A DNA stretch of 64,000 nucleotides. It comes from Pseudomonas kermanshahensis. Lineage in GTDB: Bacteria > Pseudomonadota > Gammaproteobacteria > Pseudomonadales > Pseudomonadaceae. The stretch is from the NCBI RefSeq assembly GCF_014269205.2, contig NZ_JABWRY020000001.1, forward strand, positions 1,178,001-1,242,000, written 5' to 3'. The stretch's first letter is position 1. Every line of letters begins with the position of its first letter. The notes under the pieces were generated by a model, which saw only the letters and a program-made list of their open reading frames with translations, did no database searches and had not been told where the DNA came from. Position numbers and translations under genes: made by a program. Positions 54,818-63,321 of this stretch are shown here, piece by piece.

Positions 54818-55132
54818 TCAGCGCTGGGCTTCGAAATCGAGCAGTTTGCTGGCAACCCGGCCGGCATCGACCTGGTAGCTGCCATCGGCGATGGCCTGTT
54901 TCAACTGGGCCACGCGGGCGCTGTTGACGACGGGCTGGTCGCGCAGCGTATCGCTGACCTTCTGCAACTGCTGTGCCTCTTGGCTGAGGTGTACTGCCTC
55001 TCCGCTGGCGGTGGTGCCTTTTGGCGCTTCCGGGCTGGCAGCGGCCTTTTCGGCGGTACCGGCCGCAGCATTGCCGCGAACGCCGCCCGTAACGGACGGA
55101 GAGTTATTCAAACGACTGAAGTCGATGACCAT
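54818..55132 (-). CDS. flgM: Anti-sigma28 factor FlgM
   Basis: A 104-residue protein that holds FliA inactive until it is exported through the completed hook-basal body. The N-terminal half is disordered (Ala/Gly/Thr-rich). The C-terminal FliA-binding half is present ([31 protein letters not shown]). AGGGG precedes the ATG. It is preceded by a FliA-type promoter, giving the expected autoregulation. Confidence 0.95.
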   Translation of the reverse strand: MVIDFSRLNNSPSVTGGVRGNAAAGTAEKAAASPEAPKGTTASGEAVHLSQEAQQLQKVSDTLRDQPVVNSARVAQLKQAIADGSYQVDAGRVASKLLDFEAQR

Positions 55133-55168
55133 GATCAGAAACCCCTGGGTATTTGGACGCTTGCCTTG

Positions 55169-55195
55169 TTTTCGGCCAACCCGAAAGAAACTTTA
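55169..55195 (-). promoter_or_regulatory. FliA (sigma28) promoter of flgMN
   Basis: On the minus strand, TAAA is followed after exactly 15 bases by GCCGAAAA, against the consensus TAAA-N15-GCCGATAA. It lies about 37-63 bases upstream of the flgM start. Confidence 0.88.
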
Positions 55196-55288
55196 GGCCC
55201 AATTGCGTAGCCGCCTGTCAGCAAGCTCGCGAACCCGTTTTCTGACACAGTTTAGGAAAAGCGGTTCCACACCGCCAGCACAATGCCG

Positions 55289-56041
55289 CTACATTGTCAC
55301 CTCGACCTGGCCGGGGCCGGTCACCCTGGCCTTGATCACCCGTTTGGAATTCATGTTGCGCACCCGGATCTGTTCGCTCAGGCCGCCCTTGCTCAACGCT
55401 TCGCCGGGCATGCGCACGCTCAAGCTGCCGCTGCGGGCGATGATCACCACCTGGTCGCCCTTGCGCACCACTTCGGCTTGCTCAAGGTGCTGCGGGGTAA
55501 GGACCTGGTCGATGACTGTGGGGCGCAGCATCTTCATGCCCACCGCCTGGTCCAGTTCGCTGAGAAAACCTTGGCCGAGGGTGCCGACATCGCGCTCGCG
55601 CAGTGCCACGTCGCCTTCGCCTACCACGTTGTCACGCTTGAGCGGGCGGGTGACCACCACCACGTCGCGGAACAGCCGCACCGTTGCCGGCACGAACACG
55701 GTCCACGGCGCGGCACTGTCGCAGCGGACCCGCACCGTGACCCGACCCAGCGGCTGCGCGGGGCTTTCCAGCGACGCGTCCAGCGGCTGGCTGCATAGCG
55801 GCATGCGCAAGCGCGGGTCGAGGGTGCTGACCTGGATTTCGTAACGGCCGGCGGTTTGGGTGCTGGCCAGATAATCTTCTACGGTGAATTCAAGAAACCC
55901 TTGGGTGACACCGATAAGCTGTTCAGGCAAGGTAAAAGCGTCCGCCAGCGTGCTAACGCTGGGCGCCAGCAGGCACAGCGTGGCCAGCGAGCCAGTCAGC
56001 AGGTGCGTCAATCGTCGGAAAAATGTCGTTTTCGTGTACAT
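55289..56041 (-). CDS. flgA: Flagellar P-ring assembly chaperone FlgA
   Basis: A 250-residue periplasmic chaperone for P-ring (FlgI) assembly. A signal peptide covers residues about 1-34 (FFRRLTHLLTGSLATLCLL ... LADA). The C-terminal SAF-type domain shows LKRDNVVGEGDVALRERDV, LTPQHLEQAEVVRKGDQV and MPGEALSKGGLSEQIRVRN. The ATG at 56041 is used because the signal peptide begins there. It lacks a good ribosome-binding site and sits almost on the predicted sigma54 transcription start. Confidence 0.94.
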   Translation of the reverse strand: MYTKTTFFRRLTHLLTGSLATLCLLAPSVSTLADAFTLPEQLIGVTQGFLEFTVEDYLASTQTAGRYEIQVSTLDPRLRMPLCSQPLDASLESPAQPLGRVTVRVRCDSAAPWTVFVPATVRLFRDVVVVTRPLKRDNVVGEGDVALRERDVGTLGQGFLSELDQAVGMKMLRPTVIDQVLTPQHLEQAEVVRKGDQVVIIARSGSLSVRMPGEALSKGGLSEQIRVRNMNSKRVIKARVTGPGQVEVTM

Positions 56042-56054
56042 GGCGCTCAAAAAA

Positions 56055-56069
56055 GCAAAGCCCGTGCCG
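56055..56069 (-). promoter_or_regulatory. sigma54 promoter of flgA
   Basis: On the minus strand, CGGCACGGGCTTTGCTT has the invariant GG and GC separated by 10 bases and matches the TGGCACG-N4-TTGC consensus at nearly every position. The predicted transcription start is about 56043, only two bases before the flgA ATG. Confidence 0.75.
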
Positions 56070-56072
56070 ACT

Positions 56073-56088
56073 CGGTACCTGAGTTGCA
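56073..56088 (+). promoter_or_regulatory. Possible sigma54 promoter of cheV
   Basis: TCGGTACCTGAGTTGCA on the plus strand has GG (56074-56075) and GC (56086-56087) 10 bases apart and a good TTGC box, but a weaker -24 box. It would start transcription near 56099, just before AAGGAG and the cheV ATG. It directly abuts the divergent flgA promoter. Confidence 0.45.
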
Positions 56089-56118
56089 ACGAAAGGCTGA
56101 AACGTTAAGGAGTCTGGC

Positions 56119-57048
56119 ATGGCGGGTGTTATGGATTCGGTCAACCAGCGCACTCAGCTGGTGGGGCAGAATCGCCTGGAATTGTTGCTGTTTCGCCTCA
56201 ATGGCGGTCAGCTCTATGGCATCAACGTGTTCAAGGTCAGAGAGGTGCTGCAGTGCCCGGCGCTGACCTTGCTGCCCAAGTCACACCCGGTGGTGCGCGG
56301 CGTGGCCAACATTCGCGGGGCGACCATCCCGATCCTCGACCTGTCGATGGCCACCGGGTTGGCGCCGCTGCAGGAAGACACGTGCAACAGTTTTGTGATC
56401 ATCACCGAATACAACACCAAGACCCAGGGCTTCCTGGTGCACTCGGTCGAGCGCATCGTCAACATGAACTGGGAAGAAATCCACCCGCCACCCAAGGGCA
56501 CCGGCCGCGACCATTACCTGACCGCCGTCACCCGTGTGGACAACCGCATGGTCGAGATCATCGACGTGGAGAAGGTGTTGGCGGAAGTGGCGCCGTCGTC
56601 CGAGCAGGTGTCTGCCGGGGTGGTCGATGCCGAGGTGCAGGACAAGGCTGTGCTGCTGCGGGTGCTGACCGTCGACGATTCGTCGGTGGCGCGCAAGCAG
56701 GTCAGCCGCTGCCTGCAAACCGTCGGTGTCGAGGTGGTGGCGCTCAACGACGGCCGCCAGGCGCTCAATTACCTGCGCCAGTTGGTGGAGGAGGGCAAGC
56801 GGCCGGAAGAAGAGTTCCTGATGATGATCTCGGACATTGAAATGCCAGAAATGGACGGCTATACGCTCACCGCAGAGATCCGCAGCGATCCGCGCATGCA
56901 AAAATTGCACATCGTCCTGCATACTTCGCTCTCCGGGGTATTCAACCAGGCGATGGTCAAGAAAGTCGGCGCCGATGATTTCCTGGCCAAGTTCAAGCCG
57001 GACGACCTGGCCCAGCGCGTGGTCGACCGGATCAAGGCAACGCATTGA
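56119..57048 (+). CDS. cheV: Chemotaxis coupling protein CheV
   Basis: A 309-residue protein with an N-terminal CheW-like domain (LLFRLNGGQLYGINVFKVREVL; VVRGVANIRGATIPILDL) that links receptors to CheA. A C-terminal receiver domain has the acidic pair and phospho-acceptor in LTVDDSSVARKQ and MMISDIEMPEMDGY, Thr in VLHTSLSG, and Lys in FLAKFKPDD. AAGGAG precedes the ATG. It is co-transcribed with cheR, 51 bp downstream. Confidence 0.96.
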   Translation: MAGVMDSVNQRTQLVGQNRLELLLFRLNGGQLYGINVFKVREVLQCPALTLLPKSHPVVRGVANIRGATIPILDLSMATGLAPLQEDTCNSFVIITEYNTKTQGFLVHSVERIVNMNWEEIHPPPKGTGRDHYLTAVTRVDNRMVEIIDVEKVLAEVAPSSEQVSAGVVDAEVQDKAVLLRVLTVDDSSVARKQVSRCLQTVGVEVVALNDGRQALNYLRQLVEEGKRPEEEFLMMISDIEMPEMDGYTLTAEIRSDPRMQKLHIVLHTSLSGVFNQAMVKKVGADDFLAKFKPDDLAQRVVDRIKATH

Positions 57049-57099
57049 AGCAGCCGGGAGCCCGCTCCCGGCACCAGCGATTGAAAAGAGGCGGCAAGA

Positions 57100-57927
57100 G
57101 TGTCTACGGGTAATTTGGATTTCGAACAGTTCCGGGTCTTCCTGGAGAAAGCCTGTGGCATCCTGCTGGGCGAGAATAAGCAGTACCTGGTCTCCAGCCG
57201 TCTCAACAAGCTGATGGAGCAACAGGGCATCAAGAGCCTGGGCGAGCTGGTGCAGCGCATCCAGGCCCAGCCGCGCAGCGGTTTGCGCGAACAGGTGGTC
57301 GACGCAATGACGACCAACGAAACCCTGTGGTTCCGCGATAGCTACCCCTTCGAGGTGTTGAAGAACAAGGTCATCCCCGAGTTCATCAAGAACAACCCAG
57401 GCCAGCGCCTGCGCATGTGGTCGGCGGCGTGCTCGTCGGGGCAGGAGCCTTACTCGATCTCGATGGCCATCGACGAGTTCGAGCGCAGCAACCTGGGCCA
57501 GTTGAAGATGGGCGCGCAGATCGTTGCCACCGACCTGTCCGGGACCATGCTGAACAACTGCAAAACCGGTGAGTACGACAGCCTGGCCATCGCCCGCGGC
57601 CTGTCGCAAGAGCGCCTGCAGCGCTACTTCGACCCCAAAGGGCCGGGGCGTTGGGCGGTCAAGCCGGCCATTCGCAGCCGCGTCGAGTTCCGCTCGTTCA
57701 ACCTGCTCGACAGCTACGCGAGCCTGGGCAAGTTCGACATCGTGTTCTGCCGCAACGTGCTGATCTATTTTTCGGCCCAGGTGAAGAAGGACATCCTGTT
57801 GCGCATCCACAGCACGCTCAAGCCTGGCGGGTACCTTTTCCTCGGCGCCTCGGAGGCGCTGAACGGGTTGCCGGACCATTACCAGATGGTGCAGTGCAGC
57901 CCCGGGATCATCTACCAGGCCAAGTAA
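57100..57927 (+). CDS. cheR: Chemotaxis receptor methyltransferase CheR
   Basis: A 275-residue S-adenosylmethionine-dependent methyltransferase that methylates glutamates of chemoreceptors. The N-terminal helical domain (DFEQFRVFLEKACGILLGEN) is followed by TTNETLWFRDSYPF. The Rossmann domain then shows RMWSAACSSGQEPYSI (AdoMet site), VATDLSGTML and IVFCRNVLIYFS. The start is GTG at 57100, with GAGG upstream. A REP pair follows the gene. Confidence 0.96.
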   Translation: MSTGNLDFEQFRVFLEKACGILLGENKQYLVSSRLNKLMEQQGIKSLGELVQRIQAQPRSGLREQVVDAMTTNETLWFRDSYPFEVLKNKVIPEFIKNNPGQRLRMWSAACSSGQEPYSISMAIDEFERSNLGQLKMGAQIVATDLSGTMLNNCKTGEYDSLAIARGLSQERLQRYFDPKGPGRWAVKPAIRSRVEFRSFNLLDSYASLGKFDIVFCRNVLIYFSAQVKKDILLRIHSTLKPGGYLFLGASEALNGLPDHYQMVQCSPGIIYQAK

Positions 57928-57941
57928 AGCCAAGCGCGATT

Positions 57942-58042
57942 CCTGTAGGAGCAGCCTTGCGCTGCGAAGAGGCCGGTGAAGCCACAGTAGATTTACTGCA
58001 CTTGCACCGGCCTCTTCGCAGCACAAGGCTGCTCCTACACGG
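57942..58042. repeat. REP/BIME inverted pair
   Basis: Facing units at 57942-57978 (TGTAGGAGCAGCCTTGCGCT and the following GCGAAGAGGCCGG) and 58004-58042 (complement) flank a 25-bp spacer. This is the GCAGCCTTGCGCTGC subtype, different from the CGGGGCAAGCCCGC subtype at 1680. Confidence 0.85.
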
Positions 58043-58208
58043 GCCTGGAATCGGCTGTGATGGTCTGACGTCAATATTTTGTTTTGCCACTTTTGCCGCC
58101 CGGCGATTGCCGCTTTTCTTTCCCCAAGCGGAAGCACTTTGCCGCTTTTCTGGCATCCCGCCTGCCAGCATCCCCCTCGCAACCCCGTGTTTCCGGCCTT
58201 TAAGCCGG

Positions 58209-58225
58209 TTGGCACAGCCCTTGCT
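58209..58225 (+). promoter_or_regulatory. sigma54 promoter of the flgBCDE operon
   Basis: TTGGCACAGCCCTTGCT matches the consensus: GG at 58211-58212 and GC at 58223-58224 with 10 bases between. Predicted transcription start is near 58236, about 38 bases before flgB. In Pseudomonas this class is activated through the FleQ/FleSR cascade. Confidence 0.9.
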
Positions 58226-58273
58226 ATACCTTGACCAACGACACTCCGGTCAACCTCCGAAGGTTTCCCCGAC

Positions 58274-58681
58274 ATGAGCATCAGTTTCGACAAGGCGCTT
58301 GGCATTCACGAAAAGGCCCTGGGCTTCCGCGCCCAGCGCGCTGAAGTGCTGGCCAACAACATCGCCAACGCCGACACGCCCAACTACAAGGCGCGTGACA
58401 TGGACTTCTCTTCGGTGCTCGCCGCCGAGAGTGAAAAGCAGCAAAGCGGCCGCTTCGCCCTGGACCGGACCAACAGCCGGCACATCGAGGCCGACGGCCT
58501 GGCCCTCAGCGACGAGGCGCTCAAGTACCGCACGCCGTTGCAGCCGTCGATCGACCAGAACACCGTGGATGCCCAGATCGAGCAATCGAACTACGCGGAA
58601 AACGCCATCGGTTTCCAGGCCAGCTTCACCTTGCTCAACAGTAAATTCAAAGGGCTGGTTTCGGCCCTGCGCGGAGAGTAA
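58274..58681 (+). CDS. flgB: Flagellar proximal rod protein FlgB
   Basis: A 135-residue rod subunit of the basal body, secreted by the flagellar type III export system. The N-terminal signature AEVLANNIANADTPNYKARD and the C-terminal NYAENAIGFQASFTLLNSK helix are typical. First gene of the flgBCDE operon, two bases before flgC. Confidence 0.97.
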   Translation: MSISFDKALGIHEKALGFRAQRAEVLANNIANADTPNYKARDMDFSSVLAAESEKQQSGRFALDRTNSRHIEADGLALSDEALKYRTPLQPSIDQNTVDAQIEQSNYAENAIGFQASFTLLNSKFKGLVSALRGE

Positions 58682-58683
58682 CC

Positions 58684-59127
58684 ATGTCCCTTTCCAGTGT
58701 TTTCAACATTGCCGGCAGCGGCATGAGCGCGCAGAACACCCGCCTCAACACCGTGGCCTCGAACATCGCCAACGCCGAGACCGTGTCGTCGAGCATCGAC
58801 CAGACCTACCGCGCCCGCCACCCGGTGTTCGCCACCACCTTCCAGAACGCACAGGGCGGCGCCAGCCAGTCGCTGTTCGAGGACCAGGGCGAAGCGGGGC
58901 AGGGCGTGCAGGTCAAAGGCATCGTCGAAGACCAGAGCAATCTGGAGGCGCGCTACGAGCCTAACCACCCCGCGGCGAACAAGGACGGCTACGTCTACTA
59001 CCCGAACGTCAACGTGGTTGAAGAGATGGCTGACATGATCTCTGCCAGCCGTGCGTTCCAGACCAACGCCGAACTGATGAACACCGCCAAAAGCATGATG
59101 CAGAAAGTCTTGACCTTGGGTCAGTGA
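58684..59127 (+). CDS. flgC: Flagellar proximal rod protein FlgC
   Basis: A 147-residue rod subunit. The N-terminal rod signature NIAGSGMSAQNTRLNTVASN-type sequence is present, as is YEPNHPAANKDGYVYYPNVN and the C-terminal MISASRAFQTNAELMNTAKS heptad region. Full length for the family. Confidence 0.97.
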   Translation: MSLSSVFNIAGSGMSAQNTRLNTVASNIANAETVSSSIDQTYRARHPVFATTFQNAQGGASQSLFEDQGEAGQGVQVKGIVEDQSNLEARYEPNHPAANKDGYVYYPNVNVVEEMADMISASRAFQTNAELMNTAKSMMQKVLTLGQ

Positions 59128-59139
59128 TAGGAAGCCGAC

Positions 59140-59841
59140 ATGACCACGACCAATTCCACCAGTGACGTCGGCAGCGCGTACCTGACCTCGCTGCAAAAGC
59201 AGACCAGCAAAACCGACAGCAGCACCGGCGCTGCCGGCAGTGCGCTGGGCAAGGATGCGTTCCTGCAGTTGCTGGTAACGCAGATGAAAAACCAGAACCC
59301 GCTCGACCCGCAGGAAAACGGCGAGTTCGTTGCGCAGCTGGCGCAGTTCAGCAGCCTTGAAAGCATGCAGACCCTGAACGACACGGTGAACTACATCGCC
59401 GGGTCGTTCCAGTCTTCGCAGGCACTGCAGGCCTCGTCGCTGGTTGGGCGCAATGTGATCGTCCAAACCGACAAGGCCTTGGTCGACACCAGCAAAGAGA
59501 TGAAAGGGTCGGTCAACCTGACCTCGTCGAGTACCGCCACGTCTGTCGGCATCTATGACAAAGACGACAAGCTGGTGCGCACCCTGGACCTGGGCTCCAA
59601 GGCCGCCGGCAAGGCCGACTTCACCTGGGATGGCCTGGACGACGACGGCGAGCCGTTGGAGGCGGGTACCTACACCTTCAAGGCGACCGCCAGTATCGAT
59701 GGCACGTCCACGGCCATGACCACCAACCTGCCGGCCACGGTCACCAGTGTGACCATGGGTACCAACGGCGCAGAAATGACGCTCAACCTCGCCGGGCTGG
59801 GCAGCGTTGCGCTGTCCAAAGTTCAAACCATTGGCATCTAG
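59140..59841 (+). CDS. flgD: Flagellar hook-cap protein FlgD
   Basis: A 233-residue scaffold for hook assembly, not retained in the mature flagellum. The N-terminal motif LGKDAFLQLLVTQMKNQNPL is followed by NGEFVAQLAQFSSLESMQ. A C-terminal FlgD tudor/Ig-like part contains TWDGLDDDGEPLEAGTYTF. It lies 12 bp after flgC and 27 bp before flgE. Confidence 0.97.
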   Translation: MTTTNSTSDVGSAYLTSLQKQTSKTDSSTGAAGSALGKDAFLQLLVTQMKNQNPLDPQENGEFVAQLAQFSSLESMQTLNDTVNYIAGSFQSSQALQASSLVGRNVIVQTDKALVDTSKEMKGSVNLTSSSTATSVGIYDKDDKLVRTLDLGSKAAGKADFTWDGLDDDGEPLEAGTYTFKATASIDGTSTAMTTNLPATVTSVTMGTNGAEMTLNLAGLGSVALSKVQTIGI

Positions 59842-59868
59842 GGCCTAAGCTAACGACAGGAGTAGCAC

Positions 59869-61191
59869 ATGTCTTTCAATACCGGCCTTAGCGGCCTCAA
59901 TGCAGCAAACAAGGCCCTGAACGTCACTGGCAACAACATTGCCAACGTCGCCACTACCGGCTTCAAAGCTTCGCGCGCCGAGTTCGCGGATCAGTACTCC
60001 AACTCCATTCGCGGCACCAGTGGCGGCAAGACGGTCGTCGGCACTGGTGTGAGAACCGCATCGGTGTCGCAGATGTTCACGCCGGGCAATATCAACGGCA
60101 CCGGCCAAGCCCTGGACATGGCGATTGACGGCAACGGCTTCTTCGCCCTGAATGACAATGGCTCGAAGATCTACACCCGTGCCGGCATGTTCTACAGCGA
60201 CAAGGAAGGCAATGTCATCAGCTCGTCGGGCGCCAAGCTGCAAGGGTATGGTGTAGATGGCAATGGCAATGTCGTCCCAGGCGCGCTGACTGACCTGAAG
60301 ATCGACACGTCCAACCTGACGCCCAACCCTACCGGGCGCATCACGGAGACGCTCAACCTCAAGTCCAGCGATACCGCCCCGGCCGAGTCGCCGTTCGACC
60401 CGGGTAACGTCAAGACCTACAACTACACCTTCAACACCGATGTGTATGACAGCCAGGGCAACCTGCACCAGATGAACCAGTACTTCATGAAGGATGAGGG
60501 TACTAACTCCTGGACCATGTACACCACCATCGACGGCCGCAACCCAGCCGACCCGGCGTCGACCACCCCGCTGGCAAACACGCTGCCATTCAAGAGTGAC
60601 GGCACCTTGGACACGGCGCTCATGAACGAGGGTGCAGTGGCAGGTGGGCTCAGCATCAACGCAGACAAGACCTTCAACTTGGACGGCTGGGTGCCGGCGC
60701 AGAAGACAGTTGCAGGTGTGTGGGCGGCCAACGGCGCCAACGCGCATGCCTCCGGGGTCAAGCTGGACATGATCGCCACCACGCAATACAACGCCGCGTC
60801 CGCGACTACCGCCAAGAGCGGGGATGGCTTTGCGACGGGTGAGTTGTCTGGCCTGGGCATCGATGCCAGCGGCAACATGTTCGCCAACTTCACCAACGGT
60901 GAGAACAAGGTGATCGGCCAGGTCGCGCTGGTCAACTTCGCCAACCTCCAAGGCCTGACGCCGGTGGGCGGCACTGCCTGGAAAGAGTCCTACACATCGG
61001 GCGTGCCTGTTGTCGGTCAGCCGGATACCGGGACGCTGGGGCAGATCACCGGCGGCGCGCTGGAAGACTCGAACGTCGACCTGACCGGCGAGCTGGTCAA
61101 CCTGATCAAGGCGCAGAGCAACTACCAGGCAAACGCCAAGACCATTTCCACTCAAAGCACCATCATGCAGACCATCATCCAGATGAGCTGA
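59869..61191 (+). CDS. flgE: Flagellar hook protein FlgE
   Basis: A 440-residue hook subunit. N-terminal FNTGLSGLNAANKALNVTGN and C-terminal NYQANAKTISTQSTIMQTII form the D0 coiled coil. The mid domains include GTGVRTASVSQMFTPGNI and a variable outer domain. ACAGGAG precedes the ATG. It is the last gene of the operon; a REP structure follows. Confidence 0.97.
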   Translation: MSFNTGLSGLNAANKALNVTGNNIANVATTGFKASRAEFADQYSNSIRGTSGGKTVVGTGVRTASVSQMFTPGNINGTGQALDMAIDGNGFFALNDNGSKIYTRAGMFYSDKEGNVISSSGAKLQGYGVDGNGNVVPGALTDLKIDTSNLTPNPTGRITETLNLKSSDTAPAESPFDPGNVKTYNYTFNTDVYDSQGNLHQMNQYFMKDEGTNSWTMYTTIDGRNPADPASTTPLANTLPFKSDGTLDTALMNEGAVAGGLSINADKTFNLDGWVPAQKTVAGVWAANGANAHASGVKLDMIATTQYNAASATTAKSGDGFATGELSGLGIDASGNMFANFTNGENKVIGQVALVNFANLQGLTPVGGTAWKESYTSGVPVVGQPDTGTLGQITGGALEDSNVDLTGELVNLIKAQSNYQANAKTISTQSTIMQTIIQMS

Positions 61192-61225
61192 TGGTGGTTG
61201 GTTTGGTGGAGTGTTGTCTGCAATA

Positions 61226-61327
61226 GGGGGCGCTTCGCGCCCCTTTCGCGACGCAAGGCCGCTCCTACAGGTCGACGCGATCCCTGTAGGAGCGGCCTTG
61301 CGTCGCGAAAGGGCCGCAAAGCGGCCC
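61226..61327. repeat. REP/BIME inverted pair after flgE
   Basis: Facing units at 61226-61271 and 61282-61327 share TTTCGCGACGCAAGGCCGC and its complement, and their outer GC-rich flanks also complement each other. It starts 34 bases after the flgE stop and could form a large 3'-end hairpin. Confidence 0.85.
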
Positions 61328-61349
61328 CAAAATCCCAAAGGTTTACCCC

Positions 61350-61541
61350 ATGAAAAGGCTGCTGCTACTCGCGATTCTCCCCATCCTCGCCATGGCCCCC
61401 TTGCTCGCCGCCGCCCCCGCCCCCTTCTACCAATGGCAAAGCCTGACCACCGGCCGTTTCATGTGCTCGGCCACCAACCCAGGCGAAGGCTGGATGCGCT
61501 TTTCCGGCCCCTACAACAACGCCGGTTGCCGGACGTACTGA
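61350..61541 (+). CDS. Small secreted protein between flgE and flgF
   Basis: A 63-residue protein of unknown function. The first 22 residues are a clear signal peptide (KRLLLLAILPILAMAPLLAA). The mature part of about 41 residues (FYQWQSLTTGRFMCSATNP ... NNAGCRTY) has two cysteines that may pair. AAAGG lies 10 bases upstream. It lies just after the REP pair and before the flgF promoter. A flagellar role is not implied by anything visible; similar short proteins in this position in other pseudomonads would support it being real. Confidence 0.6.
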   Translation: MKRLLLLAILPILAMAPLLAAAPAPFYQWQSLTTGRFMCSATNPGEGWMRFSGPYNNAGCRTY

Positions 61542-61636
61542 ACACTGCCTTGCCGCTCGCGGCAAACATCCGCCGACAAACTGACGGTTTTTGCCTCTCG
61601 GCGCGCTGCAACCCCTGAATTCATTGGTTTGCGGAC

Positions 61637-61653
61637 CTGGTTCGATTATTGCT
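61637..61653 (+). promoter_or_regulatory. sigma54-type promoter of flgFGH...
   Basis: CTGGTTCGATTATTGCT has GG (61639-61640) and GC (61651-61652) 10 bases apart with a good TTGC box; the -24 box is degenerate (TTCG in place of CACG). Transcription would begin about 61664, before AGGAG and the flgF GTG start. Confidence 0.65.
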
Positions 61654-61700
61654 TATCCCTGCTCAGTGACAGCGCGGCAGGTACGCGCATAGGAGATGCT

Positions 61701-62441
61701 GTGGACAAGATGCTTTACGTGGCCATGACCGGCGCCAGCCAGAACGCGCTGGCGCAGAAGGCCCATGCCAACAACCTGGCGAACATTTCCACCAACGGCT
61801 TCCAGCGCGACCTGGAGCAGGCGCGCTCGATGCCGGTGTTTGGCGACAGCTTTCCGGCGCGCGCCTTTGCCATGACCGAGCGCCCGGCCACCGACTTCAG
61901 CGAAGGCCCGATGGTCGAGACCGGCCGCGAGCTGGACGTGACCGTAACCGGCAAGGGTTTCATCGCTGTGCAGGCACCGGATGGCAGCGAAGCCTACGTG
62001 CGCACCGGCAGCCTGAACATCGACGCCCTGGGCGTGCTGCGTGCCGGCAACGGCATGCCGGTGATCGGCAACGGCGGCCCGATTGCCATTCCGCCAGAGC
62101 AAAAAGTGGAAGTGGGTGAAGACGGCACCATCAGCATCCGCGCCATGGGCGAAGACCCGCGCATGATGGCCGAAGTCGACCGCATCAAGCTGGTCAACCC
62201 CGACATTAAAAGCCTGACCAAGGGCCTGGACGGCATGATCCACACCACCAATGGCCAACCGGCAGATGCCGACGTCAACGTGCGCGTGGTGTCGGGTTTC
62301 CTGGAAGGCAGCAACGTCAACGCCGTCGAGGAAATGACCTCGGTGCTGGCGTTGTCCCGTCAGTTCGAACTGCACGTCAAGATGATGAACACGGCCAAGG
62401 AAGGCGACGAAGCCATGGCTCGGGTTTTGCAAATCGGCTAA
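61701..62441 (+). CDS. flgF: Flagellar proximal rod protein FlgF
   Basis: A 246-residue rod subunit. N-terminal YVAMTGASQNALAQKAHANN and LANISTNGF, and C-terminal NAVEEMTSVLALSRQFELHV are family signatures. The start is GTG at 61701 (VDKMLYVAM), preceded by TAGGAG at a good distance; the in-frame extension to 61629 crosses the promoter and is not expected to be translated. Confidence 0.95.
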   Translation: MDKMLYVAMTGASQNALAQKAHANNLANISTNGFQRDLEQARSMPVFGDSFPARAFAMTERPATDFSEGPMVETGRELDVTVTGKGFIAVQAPDGSEAYVRTGSLNIDALGVLRAGNGMPVIGNGGPIAIPPEQKVEVGEDGTISIRAMGEDPRMMAEVDRIKLVNPDIKSLTKGLDGMIHTTNGQPADADVNVRVVSGFLEGSNVNAVEEMTSVLALSRQFELHVKMMNTAKEGDEAMARVLQIG

Positions 62442-62487
62442 TCACATTTGAACGGGTGCCGTAAAACAGGCGCACGAGGAGAACAGC

Positions 62488-63273
62488 ATGCTTCCGGCTC
62501 TTTGGGTCGCTAAAACCGGCCTGTCCGCCCAGGACACCAACCTGACGGTCATTTCCAACAACCTGGCCAACGTCTCGACCACCGGCTTCAAACGTGATCG
62601 CGCCGAATTCCAGGACCTGCTCTACCAGATCAAGCGTCAACCCGGCGCCCAGTCGACCCAAGACAGCGAGCTGCCCTCGGGCCTGCAAGTGGGTACCGGT
62701 GTGCGCATTGTCGGCACCCAGAAGAACTTCACCGCCGGCAGCTTGCAGACCACCGAAAATCCATTGGATATGGCGGTCAATGGGCGTGGCTTCTTCCAGA
62801 TTCTGCAGCCGGATGGCACTGTTTCCTATACCCGTGACGGCACCTTCCACCTGAACTCCGATGGCCAGATCGTCAATGCCGATGGCTTGGCGCTGGAGCC
62901 TGCGATCGTCGTGCCGAATGATGCACAGACGTTCACCGTTGGCCAGGACGGTACCGTGTCGATCACCACTGCCGGTAACCCGGCTGCTCAGGTCATTGGT
63001 AACCTCCAGACTGCCGACTTCATCAACCCTGCCGGCCTTCAGGCAATGGGCAACAACCTGTTCCTGGAGACCGCTGCCAGCGGCGCGCCGCAAGTCGGCA
63101 CTCCAGGCCTGAACGGCTTCGGCACCACCCTGCAGCAGACCTTGGAGAACTCCAACGTCAGCACCGTGGAAGAGCTGGTGAACATGATCACCACCCAGCG
63201 TGCCTACGAGATGAACTCGAAAGTCATCTCTACCGCCGACCAGATGCTGTCGTTCGTCACCCAGCAGCTGTAA
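62488..63273 (+). CDS. flgG: Flagellar distal rod protein FlgG
   Basis: A 261-residue distal rod subunit with WVAKTGLSAQDTNLTVISNN, LANVSTTGFKRDRAEF, NPLDMAVNGRGFFQI and the C-terminal EELVNMITTQRAYEMNSKVI. Full length. GAGGAG precedes the ATG. Confidence 0.97.
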   Translation: MLPALWVAKTGLSAQDTNLTVISNNLANVSTTGFKRDRAEFQDLLYQIKRQPGAQSTQDSELPSGLQVGTGVRIVGTQKNFTAGSLQTTENPLDMAVNGRGFFQILQPDGTVSYTRDGTFHLNSDGQIVNADGLALEPAIVVPNDAQTFTVGQDGTVSITTAGNPAAQVIGNLQTADFINPAGLQAMGNNLFLETAASGAPQVGTPGLNGFGTTLQQTLENSNVSTVEELVNMITTQRAYEMNSKVISTADQMLSFVTQQL

Positions 63274-63321
63274 GCCCCTGATCCCGGCCCCGTAGCCCAG
63301 ATACACCGTGAGGTAAGCGTC

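Larger units (their letters stand above)
57928..58273. other. Non-coding region cheR-flgB
   Basis: This 346-bp gap contains the REP pair (57942-58042), a stretch with no gene I can support (58043-58200), and the sigma54 promoter and leader of flgB. Confidence 0.6.

Noticed and set aside
56281..58305. A 674-codon minus-strand frame across cheV, cheR and the REP pair
   Set aside because: It is antisense to two well-conserved chemotaxis genes and crosses a REP element.
59845..61338. A 497-codon minus-strand frame opposite flgE
   Set aside because: It is the shadow of flgE and begins inside the REP structure.
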